From the NCBI GenBank assembly GCA_910575815.1, contig CAJTFN010000004.1, forward strand, positions 231,921-295,920: a stretch of DNA of 64,000 nt, given 5' to 3'. How positions within the stretch are numbered: the first letter of the stretch is position 1; each line of letters opens with the position of its first letter. The translations under genes and the position numbers were made by a program. This DNA comes from Oscillospiraceae bacterium. GTDB taxonomy: Bacteria; Bacillota; Clostridia; Oscillospirales; Oscillospiraceae. The notes beneath the pieces were generated by a model. It saw only the letters and a list, made by a program, of their open reading frames with translations, searched no databases and was not told the origin of the DNA. Shown piece after piece: positions 7,976-16,685 of this stretch.

Positions 7976-8832
7976 CTAGAGTTTTTTATTCTTGACGTAG
8001 GCGATGAATTCCGCTTGGGTAGGGCGGATGTCCCGCAATGTCATAACCGCCATACCCAGCACCCGGCAGGAGGGCGGTGAGAGGGGCAGCATCTGAATAT
8101 TTTCCATATTTCCGTCCAGAACCAGCTGGCTGAATACGCTGACCCCCAAGCCGCTGGCGACCATGGAGAGAATGGTGGAATCGTCGGCGTTGACCGTATG
8201 CTTTCGGGGGACCACGCCGTTTTCGTCCAGAACGGTCTGCACATCCCGGTTGCCGCCAAAGGAGGGCATGATGAAAGGGAGGTCCCCCAGGTCTTTGACG
8301 GGGAAGGTGGTTTTGCCCTCCAGGGGAAAGGTGGAGGGGAAGACGGCGAAATTAGGGTCCTCCGCCAGGGGAATGAAATCGCAGGAAAACTTCTTGCTCC
8401 GGCTGAGAAAGCCGATGTCAATGACCCCAGTGTACAGCCAGTTGTAAATCTCCTCCATGCCGCCCACCTTCACATCCAGTACGATGCCCGGCTCCCGCTC
8501 CCGGAATTCCCGGATGAACACGGGAATCCAGCTCCGGGCGATGCTGGCGTAAACGCCGATGCGAATACGGTCCTCCCGGCTGGAGTGAATGGTTTCGATT
8601 TCCGATTCGATTTGCCGATCCACGTCCACCAGCTTCTGAAACAGTGGCAGCAGCTTTTGTCCCTCCGGCGTCAGCCGAACGCCGAAGCGGCCCCGCTCCA
8701 GTAGCTTAAAGCCTCCAGAGCGTCCATCATGTGGGTGATGCCGGAGGGCGTATATCCCAGGGCGTCCGCCGCCCGAAGAAAGCTGCCTGCCTCCACGGCG
8801 CTGAGAAGAACCTTGATTTTTTGCGTGTCCAT
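7976..8832 (-). pseudogene. LysR-family regulator with a frame break in its DNA-binding domain
   Basis: Translation from the ATG at 8832 (AAAGGGA site upstream) gives a correct LysR N-terminus, MDTQKIKVLLSAVEAGSF, then LRAADALGYTPSGITHMMD. At about 8705-8718 the frame changes, and the rest, from GFKLLERGRFGVRLTPEG to the end at 7976, is a complete LysR effector domain. The usual three residues between the recognition helix and GFKLLERG are missing, so a loss of about 10 bases fits best and would restore 288 codons, a normal LysR length. It is either a real inactivating deletion or an assembly error. It stands between two operons that share an operator-like repeat, and is divergent from iorA. 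Confidence 0.75.
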
Positions 8833-8871
8833 GGTCCGTCATCCCTTTCACCTGTTTTGTCACATTTCTTC

Positions 8872-8937
8872 TGTGAGAGTTTCTCACAATACTAGTATGG
8901 AATATCGTTTTATCTTTGTCATGACCTTCTGTATGAT
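8872..8937 (+). promoter_or_regulatory. Promoter with LysR-type operator box for the iorAB operon
   Basis: A perfect inverted repeat TGTGAGA-GTT-TCTCACA (8872-8888) lies upstream of -35 TTTATC (8909-8914), a 17-base spacer and -10 TATGAT (8932-8937). It sits in the divergent region between the LysR gene and iorA, where such regulators normally bind, and matches the box at 3532-3544 in sequence and in distance to the -35. Confidence 0.65.
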
Positions 8938-9000
8938 AGGGACATCGGAACACAAGAGGCCGAAGGGAACGCAACGACATTTGGAAAGGGATGGAATGTG

Positions 9001-10779
9001 ATGAGCAAAGTGATCATGACCGGCAACGAAGCCGTTGCCCGGGGCGCGTATGAAGCGGGCTGCTATGTGGCCGCCGCGTATCCTGGTACCCCCAGTACCG
9101 AAATCCTGGAGAATGTGGGAGAGCACTATTCCGCCGACATTTACAGCCAGTGGGCGTGCAACGAGAAAGTGGCGGCGGAGATCGTCTCCGGCGCGTCCAT
9201 CGGCGGCGCGCGGGCCCTGTGCGCCATGAAGCACGTGGGCATGAACGTGGCTATGGACCCCATTTTCACCATGGCCTATGCCGGTGTGAACGGCGGTCTG
9301 GTCATCGTCACCGCCGACGATCCCGGCTGCCACAGCTCCCAGAACGAGCAGGACAACCGCCTTTACGCGCCGCACGCCAAGCTGGCGATGCTGGAGCCCT
9401 CGGACTCTGAGGAATGCAAGGAGTTCACCAAGGCGGCCTTCGCCCTCAGCGAGCGCTTTGATATTCCTGTGCTCCTCCGCATGACCACCCGGGTCTGCCA
9501 CTCCAAGGGCCTGGTGGAGCTGGAGGAACGGGAGAATGTGCCGGTGCGGAAATATGAGCGCAGGGCCGATAAGTTTGCCATGCTGCCTGCCGTGGCCAGG
9601 GTGCGCCACATGATCCGGGAGGAGTCCCTGGCGGACATGGAGAATTACAGCAACGCCTGTTCCTACAACCGGGTGGAGAACACCGGCGGAAGCAAAGTGG
9701 GCGTCATCACCTCTGGAATCTCCTATCAGTATGCCAAAGAGGTGTTTGGCGATACGGTGAATTACCTGAAGCTGGGCCTGACGTTCCCCCTGCCCCGGAA
9801 CCTGATCCGGGAGTTTGCCGCCCGGATGGACACCCTGTACATCATCGAGGAGAACGAGCCCTACTTGGAAAACGCGGTTCGCGCCATGGGCTTTGCCTGC
9901 ATCGGCAAGGACAAGATTCCCGTCTGCGGCGAGCTGAACACCGAGATTGTCCGCCGCTGCCTGCTGGGGGACAGTAGCGGCGCCGGCTATGAGGTTTCGG
10001 CCCAGGCTCCGGCCCGGCCACCGGTGATGTGCGCGGGCTGCCCTCACCGCGGCTTCTTCTACACGGTAAGCAAGAATTTGAAGAAGGTCGTTTCCGCCGG
10101 AGACATCGGCTGCTATGCGCTGGGCATCAACGAGCCCCTCAACGGCTTCGATTACTCCATTTGCATGGGCGCGGGCCTGTCCTCCATCATCGGTCTGGCC
10201 AAGGCTCTGGAGCTCCAGGGGGACAGCCGGAAGGCCCTGGGCATGGTAGGAGATTCCACCTTCTTCCACTCCGGCATGAACTCTTTGGTCGACGTGGTGA
10301 GCGCGGATGCCAACGTCATCGCCTGCGTTCTGGACAACTCCATCACCGCGATGACCGGCCACCAGCAGAACCCCGGCACGGCGAGAAACCTGATGGGCCT
10401 GCCCTCTCCCCAGGTGGATCTGGTGACGCTGATTCGGGCCACCGGCATCGGCGAGGACCGGATCCGGGTGGTGGATCCCATGGATCTGGAGGCGCTGCAG
10501 GCCGCCATCGACGCGGGTCTGGCCGTCACCGGCCCCTTTGTGATTGTCACCAAGAGCCCCTGCGCCCTGCTGAAGGAAGTGATCAAGGCCAACGCCGGGA
10601 AGCACTGTGTTATTCACAGCGACAGGTGCAAGGGCTGCAAAATGTGCATGAAGGTCGCCTGCCCCGCCATCGCCTTTGAGAACGGGAAGGCCGTCATTGC
10701 GGACGTGGCCTCCTGCAACGGCTGCGGACTGTGCAAGCAGATGTGCAAATTCGACGCTATCGAAAGGATCGGTGAGTAA
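9001..10779 (+). CDS. iorA: Indolepyruvate:ferredoxin oxidoreductase, alpha subunit
   Basis: About 592 residues, the usual IorA length. It oxidatively decarboxylates aryl-2-oxo acids (indolepyruvate, phenylpyruvate and hydroxyphenylpyruvate in characterised enzymes) to aryl-acyl-CoA and reduces ferredoxin. The N-terminal half is the pyruvate-ferredoxin-like domain (AAYPGTPSTEI). The thiamine diphosphate domain shows MCAGCPHRGFFY, GDIGCYALG and GDSTFFHSG. The C-terminus carries two 4Fe-4S motifs, CKGCKMCMKVACP and CNGCGLCKQMC. The start is ATG 9001 (GTG 8998 is possible) after GGAAAGGG. The stop is 2 bases from the iorB start. The upstream operator ties it to the LysR-type gene. Confidence 0.95.
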   Translation: MSKVIMTGNEAVARGAYEAGCYVAAAYPGTPSTEILENVGEHYSADIYSQWACNEKVAAEIVSGASIGGARALCAMKHVGMNVAMDPIFTMAYAGVNGGLVIVTADDPGCHSSQNEQDNRLYAPHAKLAMLEPSDSEECKEFTKAAFALSERFDIPVLLRMTTRVCHSKGLVELEERENVPVRKYERRADKFAMLPAVARVRHMIREESLADMENYSNACSYNRVENTGGSKVGVITSGISYQYAKEVFGDTVNYLKLGLTFPLPRNLIREFAARMDTLYIIEENEPYLENAVRAMGFACIGKDKIPVCGELNTEIVRRCLLGDSSGAGYEVSAQAPARPPVMCAGCPHRGFFYTVSKNLKKVVSAGDIGCYALGINEPLNGFDYSICMGAGLSSIIGLAKALELQGDSRKALGMVGDSTFFHSGMNSLVDVVSADANVIACVLDNSITAMTGHQQNPGTARNLMGLPSPQVDLVTLIRATGIGEDRIRVVDPMDLEALQAAIDAGLAVTGPFVIVTKSPCALLKEVIKANAGKHCVIHSDRCKGCKMCMKVACPAIAFENGKAVIADVASCNGCGLCKQMCKFDAIERIGE

Positions 10780-10781
10780 CC

Positions 10782-11351
10782 ATGACAAAAAGTATTCTTC
10801 TGGTTGGCGTTGGCGGCCAGGGTACCATTTTGATCTCCAAGATTCTCAGCGAGGGCCTGGCCCAGATGGGCTATGACGTGAAGATGAGTGAGATTCACGG
10901 CATGAGCCAGCGGGGCGGCAGCGTGACCACGCAGGTAAAATACGGCGAGAAGGTCTATGCGCCCAATATCGGCGTGGGGGAGGCCGACCTGATTATCTCC
11001 TCCGAGAAATCCGAGACCCTTCGGGCCCTGTCCTATCTGAAAAAGGGCGGTGCCATTATTACGGACGACCACGAAATTTATCCCATGCCGGTGCTCACCG
11101 GCGCGGCGTCCTATCCCCACGACGCCATTGAGCAGCTTAGCGCTGTGGTGCCCAATGTGCGGACGGTCCGGGCCGGCGCGGTGGCTGGCTCCCTAGGCAA
11201 CGTTCGGGCTCAAAACATTGTGCTGCTGGGGGCGCTGGTGAAGAGCATGGGGCTGACCGGCGTGGACTGGGAAGAGCTGGTGGCCCGTTATGTGCCCGCC
11301 AAGGCGAAGGACCTGAACCTGGCTGCCTTCCGGGCCGGCTTCGAGATGTGA
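10782..11351 (+). CDS. iorB: Indolepyruvate:ferredoxin oxidoreductase, beta subunit
   Basis: A 189-residue gamma-domain subunit of the 2-oxoacid:acceptor oxidoreductase family, starting SILLVGVGGQGTILISKIL, with the conserved EIHGMSQRGGSV segment. It forms the heteromer with IorA and is needed for CoA-dependent acyl transfer. It is translationally close to iorA (2 bases) and 10 bases ahead of the CoA-transferase gene. Confidence 0.95.
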   Translation: MTKSILLVGVGGQGTILISKILSEGLAQMGYDVKMSEIHGMSQRGGSVTTQVKYGEKVYAPNIGVGEADLIISSEKSETLRALSYLKKGGAIITDDHEIYPMPVLTGAASYPHDAIEQLSAVVPNVRTVRAGAVAGSLGNVRAQNIVLLGALVKSMGLTGVDWEELVARYVPAKAKDLNLAAFRAGFEM

Positions 11352-11361
11352 GGGGCGGAGC

Positions 11362-12696
11362 ATGAACATACAGCAGGAATATCAGCGCAAGCTGAAAACG
11401 CCGGAAGAGGCGGTCCGGGTCGTCCAAAGCGGCGACTGGGTGGACTACGGCCACACCCTCTCCTTTCCGGAGGCCCTGGACAGGGCCCTGGCACAGCGGC
11501 GGGACGAGCTGGAGGATGTGAAAATCCGCAGCGCCATTTCCCTGCGCCCGGTGCAGGTGGTGGAGCAGGACCCGGAGCACAAGGCGTTTACCTTCAATGT
11601 CTGGCACGCCTCCGCCCGGGACCGCCGCTACATCGACCAGGGCATGGCGTGGTTTACACCCATGCTGTTCCGACACAACGGGTCCTATTATGAGAGGGGC
11701 TTTGCCCCGGTGAACGTAGCCATGGTGACCATGAGCCCCATGGACAGCCACGGAAATTTCAACTACGGCCTCTCCAACTGCTGCCAGCAGGAGACCCTGG
11801 ACGCGGCGGATTACATCATTGTAGAGGTCAACCGGCACATGCCCTTTATCGCCGGTACGGAGGGAGATCACATTCACGTCTCCCAGGTGGACGCCATCGT
11901 GGAGAACGACAGTCCTCTGCCCACCAATCTGCCGGCGGAAGTATCAGAGCTGGACCGGAAGATCGCGGAGCACATTTTCCCCTATCTCTCCAGCGGCGTG
12001 ACCTTGCAGCTGGGCATCGGCGGTATGCCGAATTCCGTGGGAAAGCTGATCGCGGATTCGGACCTGACGGACATCGGCATGCATACGGAGATGTTGTCGG
12101 AGGGATATTTGCAGCTCTATAAGTGTGGCAAGATTACAAACCGGAAAAAAGAGGTCCTCCGGGGGAAGGGCACCTTCTCCATCTGTTCCGGGTCTCAGGA
12201 GCTGTACGACTTCCTGGATCACAACCAGGGCATCCTCTCCACGCCCATGCGGTGGGCCAACGATCCCCAGGTATTGAAGCAGTTTAGCAACTTTGTCTCC
12301 ATCAATAGCTGTATCGCCTGTGACCTCTATGGACAGGTCTGCTCGGAGACCTCCGGCACCCGCCACATCAGCGGCACCGGCGGCCAGCTGGATTTTGTCA
12401 CCGGCGCTTACGAGGCGGGGGGGAAGTCCTTCCTGGCCATGACCTCTACCTTCCGAAATAAGCAGGGCGAGATTCTCTCCCGGATTCTTCCCAAGTTCAC
12501 CCAGGGCGATGTCATCACCACCCCCCGGACGCAGACCGCTTATCTGGTGACGGAATACGGCGTGGCCCATCTTCCCGGTCTGCCCACCTGGCAGCGGGCG
12601 GAGCGGATAATCTCCATTGCCCACCCGGATTTCCGGGAGGAATTGATTGCCGCCGCGGAGGAGCAGAAAATCTGGCGCAAATCCAACAAGCGCTGA
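11362..12696 (+). CDS. Acetyl-CoA hydrolase/transferase family CoA-transferase
   Basis: A 444-residue family I-type CoA-transferase related to 4-hydroxybutyrate and butyryl-CoA:acetate CoA-transferases. The catalytic glutamate lies in GMHTEML (Glu243). The C-terminal pattern ISGTGGQLDFVTGA is conserved in the family. In this operon it probably moves CoA from the acyl-CoA made by IorAB to acetate, releasing the free acid (for example an arylacetate) and acetyl-CoA, from which ATP can be made. The exact acyl donor cannot be read from sequence. The start ATG follows GGGGCGGAG. Confidence 0.9.
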   Translation: MNIQQEYQRKLKTPEEAVRVVQSGDWVDYGHTLSFPEALDRALAQRRDELEDVKIRSAISLRPVQVVEQDPEHKAFTFNVWHASARDRRYIDQGMAWFTPMLFRHNGSYYERGFAPVNVAMVTMSPMDSHGNFNYGLSNCCQQETLDAADYIIVEVNRHMPFIAGTEGDHIHVSQVDAIVENDSPLPTNLPAEVSELDRKIAEHIFPYLSSGVTLQLGIGGMPNSVGKLIADSDLTDIGMHTEMLSEGYLQLYKCGKITNRKKEVLRGKGTFSICSGSQELYDFLDHNQGILSTPMRWANDPQVLKQFSNFVSINSCIACDLYGQVCSETSGTRHISGTGGQLDFVTGAYEAGGKSFLAMTSTFRNKQGEILSRILPKFTQGDVITTPRTQTAYLVTEYGVAHLPGLPTWQRAERIISIAHPDFREELIAAAEEQKIWRKSNKR

Positions 12697-12726
12697 CCGT
12701 GAGAAACAGAAAGGAACATGGTTTTT

Positions 12727-14076
12727 ATGAACGCCTATCTTTCCAGCGTAATCGACCACGTCAAGACCCGTCACGCCAACGAGCCGGAATTTGTCCAGAC
12801 GGTGGAGGAGGTCCTCTCCTCTCTGGAGCCCGTCATCGAAAAGCACCCGGAGTATGAAAAGGCGGACCTGCTGACCCGCATGGTGGAGCCCGAGCGGATG
12901 TTCACCTTCCGGGTCTGCTGGATGGCGGACGACGGGACGTGGCACACCAACATCGGCTACCGCTGCCAGTTCAACGGCGCCATCGGCCCCTATAAGGGCG
13001 GCCTCCGCTTCCAGCCCAACGTCTATCCCGGCATCATCAAATTCCTGGGCTTCGAGCAGGTCTTCAAGAACAGCCTTACCGGCCTGCCCATCGGCGGCGG
13101 CAAGGGCGGCAGCGACTTTGACCCCGCCGGGAAGTCCGACGCGGAGATCATGCGCTTTTGCCAGAGCTTCATGCAGGCGCTGTACCGCTACATCGGGCCC
13201 GACGTGGACGTGCCCGCCGGCGACATGGGCGTGGGCGCCCGGGAGATTGGCTATCTGTACGGCGAGTACCGCCGTCTGAAGGGCGCGTTTGAGAACGGCG
13301 TCCTCACCGGCAAGGGCTTCAGCTACGGCGGGTCTCTGATCCGGCCCGAGGCCACGGGCTTTGGCGCGGTGTACTACCTGGAGAATGTCCTCAAGCACGA
13401 GGGCGAGAGCATCCAGGGCAAGACCATCGCCTGCGCGGGCTTCGGCAACGTGACCTGGGGCATCTGCAAGAAGGCGGCCCAGCTGGGCGCGAAGGTCGTG
13501 ACCCTCTCTGGCCCCGACGGCTACATCTACGACCCCGACGGCGTGACCACCGAGGAGAAGATCGACTATCTGCTGGAAATGCGGAACAGCGGCCGGAACC
13601 GGGTCCAGGACTACGCGGAGAAGTTCGGCGTAGAGTTCCACCCCGGCGAGAAGCCCTGGGGCGTGAAGGTGGATATCTGCATGCCCTCCGCCATGCAAAA
13701 CGACGTACATATGGAGCATGCGAAAAAGATTTCTCAGGCCGGTGTGAAATATTACATTGAAGTCGCCAACATGCCCACCACCAACGACGCGCTGAAATTC
13801 CTCCTGGAGCAGCCCGGAATGATCGTAGCTCCCAGCAAGGCGGTGAACGCCGGCGGCGTGGCCACCTCCGCCCTGGAGATGGCCCAGAACAGCGAGCGGC
13901 TGGTCTGGACCGAGGAGGAGGTCGACAAGCAGCTCCACCAGATCATGGACACCATCTACAACATGAGCGTCGAGGCTGCGGAGACCTATGGCCTGGGCTA
14001 CAATCTGGTTGCCGGAGCCAATATCGCCGGCTTCCAGCGGGTGGCCGACGCCATGATGGCACAGGGTGTGTTCTGA
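12727..14076 (+). CDS. gdhA: Glutamate dehydrogenase
   Basis: A 449-residue hexameric-type glutamate dehydrogenase. Visible motifs are GPYKGGLRFQPNV, the active-site lysine region PIGGGKGGSDFDP, DVPAGDMGVGAREI and the coenzyme domain CAGFGNVTWG. It interconverts glutamate and 2-oxoglutarate plus ammonia. Next to an aminotransferase and IorAB it would regenerate 2-oxoglutarate for transamination and pass electrons to NAD(P). The ATG at 12718 is only 2 bases from AAGGA, so the in-frame ATG at 12727 is preferred (11-base spacing). Confidence 0.95.
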   Translation: MNAYLSSVIDHVKTRHANEPEFVQTVEEVLSSLEPVIEKHPEYEKADLLTRMVEPERMFTFRVCWMADDGTWHTNIGYRCQFNGAIGPYKGGLRFQPNVYPGIIKFLGFEQVFKNSLTGLPIGGGKGGSDFDPAGKSDAEIMRFCQSFMQALYRYIGPDVDVPAGDMGVGAREIGYLYGEYRRLKGAFENGVLTGKGFSYGGSLIRPEATGFGAVYYLENVLKHEGESIQGKTIACAGFGNVTWGICKKAAQLGAKVVTLSGPDGYIYDPDGVTTEEKIDYLLEMRNSGRNRVQDYAEKFGVEFHPGEKPWGVKVDICMPSAMQNDVHMEHAKKISQAGVKYYIEVANMPTTNDALKFLLEQPGMIVAPSKAVNAGGVATSALEMAQNSERLVWTEEEVDKQLHQIMDTIYNMSVEAAETYGLGYNLVAGANIAGFQRVADAMMAQGVF

Positions 14077-14185
14077 TTTCGCTCTCTCAAGATACCTTCT
14101 GTCTAGCTCCAGAAGCGGGAGATGTCCGGTATATCACCGGGCATTTTCCGCAGGAGCGGAAATTATGTTGAAAGGACGTATGACT

Positions 14186-15370
14186 ATGGTTTCCCAAAAA
14201 ATGCTGGCTCTGGGAACGACGCGTTCCTGTATTCGTGAGCTGTTTGAATATGGACTGCAGCAGGCGGCCATTGTGGGCAAGGAGAATGTGTATGACTTTT
14301 CCATTGGCAATCCCTCCGTGCCCGCCCCGAAAGAGGTGAATCAGGCCATTGTGGACATTGTGACCCAGGAGGACAGCGTGGAAATCCACGGCTACACGCC
14401 AGCCCCCGGATATATGGGCGTCCGAGAGGCGGTGGCCACCGATTTGAACCAGCGCTATGGGACGAAGATTCGTCCCCAGAATCTGTATTTTACCTGCGGC
14501 GCGGCTCCGGCGCTGGTGTCTGTGATTCGGGCTCTGGCCGTTGACGATGCGGAATTTGTGACCATTGCTCCTCATTTTGTGGAGTACCGTCCCTTTGTGG
14601 AGTGCAATGGAGGCAAGTTAGTGGTAGTGCCCGCGGATATGGACACCTTCCAGATTTCCTTCCCCGCTTTGGAGCGGCGGCTGAACGCCCACACACAGGC
14701 GGTCATCATCAACTCGCCCAACAATCCCTCCGGCGTCATTTATACCGGGGAGACCCTCCGGCAGCTGGCGGAGCTCCTGACCCGAAAGAGCCGGGAGGCG
14801 GGTCACCCCATTTACCTGATTGCCGACGAGCCCTATCGGGAGCTGGTCTACGAGCAGGGAGAGGTTCCCTTCGTTCCGACCATCTATAAAGATACCATTG
14901 TCTGCTACTCCTACTCAAAATCCCTGTCTCTTCCCGGCGAGCGCATTGGCTACATCTGCGTGCCCGACGAGGCGGAGGACAGCGACCAGGTGTTCGCGGC
15001 CATCGCCGGAGCGGCCCGGGCCATCGGCCACGTGTGCCCGCCGTCCCTGTTGCAGCAGGTGGTTGCCCGTTGCGCCCACCTGCGCCCCGATATCGGAGCT
15101 TATGACCGAAACCGGACAACGCTGTATGAGGCCCTGACGTCTTACGGCTATTCCTGCGCCAAGGCCAACGGCGCGTTCTATCTCTTTGTCAAGGCTCCCG
15201 GCGGCAGTTCGAAGGCCTTTTCGGAGCGGGCGAAGGCGAAAAACCTGCTGATCGTGCCCGGCGACGACTTCGGCTGCCCGGAGTTCTTTCGCATCAGCAC
15301 CTGCGTGTCCTATGACATGATCCTCAGAAGCCTTCCGGTGTTTGAGGCCCTCATCCAGGAATACGCCTGA
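14186..15370 (+). CDS. PLP-dependent class I/II aminotransferase
   Basis: A 394-residue fold-type I aminotransferase. The PLP lysine is in YSYSKSLSLPGERIGY (Lys245), with SPNNPSG at about 177-183 and the Asp/Tyr pair in IADEPYREL. Other members of this subgroup also begin with xVSxKMxALG, which supports the ATG at 14186, 9 bases after AAAGGA. It should transfer the amino group of the substrate amino acid to 2-oxoglutarate and so supply the 2-oxo acid to IorAB. It is the last gene of the operon and a strong terminator follows. Substrate preference (aromatic or other) is inferred from the IOR partner. Confidence 0.92.
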   Translation: MVSQKMLALGTTRSCIRELFEYGLQQAAIVGKENVYDFSIGNPSVPAPKEVNQAIVDIVTQEDSVEIHGYTPAPGYMGVREAVATDLNQRYGTKIRPQNLYFTCGAAPALVSVIRALAVDDAEFVTIAPHFVEYRPFVECNGGKLVVVPADMDTFQISFPALERRLNAHTQAVIINSPNNPSGVIYTGETLRQLAELLTRKSREAGHPIYLIADEPYRELVYEQGEVPFVPTIYKDTIVCYSYSKSLSLPGERIGYICVPDEAEDSDQVFAAIAGAARAIGHVCPPSLLQQVVARCAHLRPDIGAYDRNRTTLYEALTSYGYSCAKANGAFYLFVKAPGGSSKAFSERAKAKNLLIVPGDDFGCPEFFRISTCVSYDMILRSLPVFEALIQEYA

Positions 15371-15405
15371 GGCGGCTCCGGCGGTTGGTCTGCATCGAAT
15401 TGAAC

Positions 15406-15446
15406 AAAAGGCATTCCCGGCTGCCGGCCGGGAATGCCTTTTTCTT
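15406..15446 (+). terminator. Terminator of the iorAB-aminotransferase operon
   Basis: AAAAGGCATTCCCGG pairs perfectly with CCGGGAATGCCTTTT around a 7-base loop, followed by TTTCTT. Confidence 0.9.
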
Positions 15447-15487
15447 GTGAAGAACGCATAAAGTTTTTTGTGATTTCTCATTTGAGG

Positions 15488-15516
15488 TTGACAATGTAAA
15501 ATCCATTATGCATAAT
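15488..15516 (+). promoter_or_regulatory. Promoter and autoregulatory operator of the GntR gene
   Basis: TTGACA (15488-15493), a 17-base spacer and CATAAT (15511-15516). The perfect palindrome ATTATGCATAAT (15505-15516) overlaps the -10 box, so a bound repressor would block RNA polymerase. The same sequence core recurs at the promoter of the downstream peptide-use cluster. Confidence 0.7.
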
Positions 15517-15572
15517 ATGTTGAGGCTTCCATTGACATGGGCAGGAGTCAACAAGAGAAAGGGGACGCCGCG

Positions 15573-16211
15573 ATGCTGCAAAATAAAAAAGAGCAGGCCT
15601 ATGAGATCATCAAGCGCAAAATTCTTTCTGAAGAGTATCCCCTGGGTTTTCGTCTGAACATTGGCCAGCTTTCCACAGAGCTGGGCGTCAGCAACTCGCC
15701 CATCCGGGAGGCGTTGAATCTGCTGGAGAAGGAGGGGCTGGTGGTTAACTCGGTGAACAGCGGGCCCCGGGTTGTGGACATGTCGGAGCAGGACTGGTTT
15801 GAGCTGGCTCAAACCCGGTTCTTCTGGACGATCAGCGCCTATCGCTTCTGCGCCACCTTGGGCTATGACGAGGCCATGTGCGAAGACATGGAGCAGGTTT
15901 TGGCCCAGCAGAAGCGCGCGTATGAGGAGAAGGACATGTTTCAGTTTACCCACCTGGCCAACCTGTTTGACCGCTGCATCATCGTGGCCACCCGGAATAA
16001 ATGGCTTTTAAAACAATATGACGCCATGTTCTCCCTGGCCTTTCTGGGAACGCTGTATGCCTTGAAGCGGGAGGACCCGGAGATCGACATCCGCCAGCAC
16101 GAGAACATCCTGTCTCTGATGCGGCAAAAGCGCGTGCGGGACGCCGTGGACGCCCTGGCGGAGCATTACTATAAGCCCATGTGGACGCCGGAGGGCATGG
16201 TTCCGGGCTGA
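15573..16211 (+). CDS. GntR-family (FadR/FCD) transcriptional regulator
   Basis: A 212-residue protein with an N-terminal winged helix (LNIGQLSTELGVSNSPIREA, then LNLLEKEGLV) and an all-helical C-terminal FCD effector domain (DRCIIVATRNKWLLKQYD, then QHENILSLM). FCD regulators usually bind small carboxylates through metal. The ATG at 15573 has AGAAAGGGGA upstream. It is followed by a terminator and then by a cluster of carriers and peptidases whose promoter carries the same palindromic core, so it probably represses both its own gene and that cluster. Confidence 0.9.
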   Translation: MLQNKKEQAYEIIKRKILSEEYPLGFRLNIGQLSTELGVSNSPIREALNLLEKEGLVVNSVNSGPRVVDMSEQDWFELAQTRFFWTISAYRFCATLGYDEAMCEDMEQVLAQQKRAYEEKDMFQFTHLANLFDRCIIVATRNKWLLKQYDAMFSLAFLGTLYALKREDPEIDIRQHENILSLMRQKRVRDAVDALAEHYYKPMWTPEGMVPG

Positions 16212-16322
16212 GAAGGAACGGGGGAGAGGGGCGCTTCCTGGGGCTCCGGCGGCAGCGGCTCTCGTGAAAACACGGACGTCTCGTTTCCGTTTTCCCCTTA
16301 CATAGAGTGGTATTTGCCACAG

Positions 16323-16356
16323 GGAGGCCCGTCTTTTGGGACGGGTCTCCTTATTT
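16323..16356 (+). terminator. Terminator after the GntR gene
   Basis: GGAGGCCCGTC pairs with GACGGGTCTCC (one G-U pair) around a 6-base loop, followed by TTATTTAT. Confidence 0.8.
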
Positions 16357-16404
16357 ATGTAGGAACCGTACAGAAACACTGGGAAAATTTCACAAGGTTG
16401 TCAA

Positions 16405-16460
16405 TTGCCAAATCGTGCATTCTCTTTTATAATGGATTTAGCATAATGCATAATGCATCA
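16405..16460 (+). promoter_or_regulatory. Promoter and GntR-type operator of the peptide-use cluster
   Basis: TTGCCA (16405-16410), a 17-base spacer and a perfect TATAAT (16428-16433). Immediately downstream lies ATAATGCATAATGCAT (about 16444-16459), whose reverse strand contains CATTATGCAT, the core of the palindrome at 15505-15516. A second perfect palindrome, AGCTGTGCGCACAGCT, is in the leader at 16474-16489. The leader is about 240 bases long and holds no convincing gene. Confidence 0.7.
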
Positions 16461-16685
16461 TTCTAGAACGCGAAGCTGTGCGCACAGCTTTGCAAGACCG
16501 AAAGCGGCAATGGCAGCGGAGGCCCGGAAAGCGGAACGCGGCGCCACTGCCGGAAAAGAACCGTTCCTTTGGAAGGCCTCCTTTGCCCGCGGTGTCCTCG
16601 AGGCGGTTTTTCAGGGGAATCAGCGGTGCTTTTCCGCGCTATGACAGCGGAAAGGCATCCTCAAAAAGAGAATGGGGAGGAAAAC

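Noticed and set aside
8884..10788. 634-codon open frame on the minus strand
   Set aside because: Antisense of iorA, which has clear catalytic and iron-sulfur motifs.
11944..13938. 664-codon open frame on the minus strand
   Set aside because: Antisense of glutamate dehydrogenase and the CoA-transferase; no recognisable protein features.
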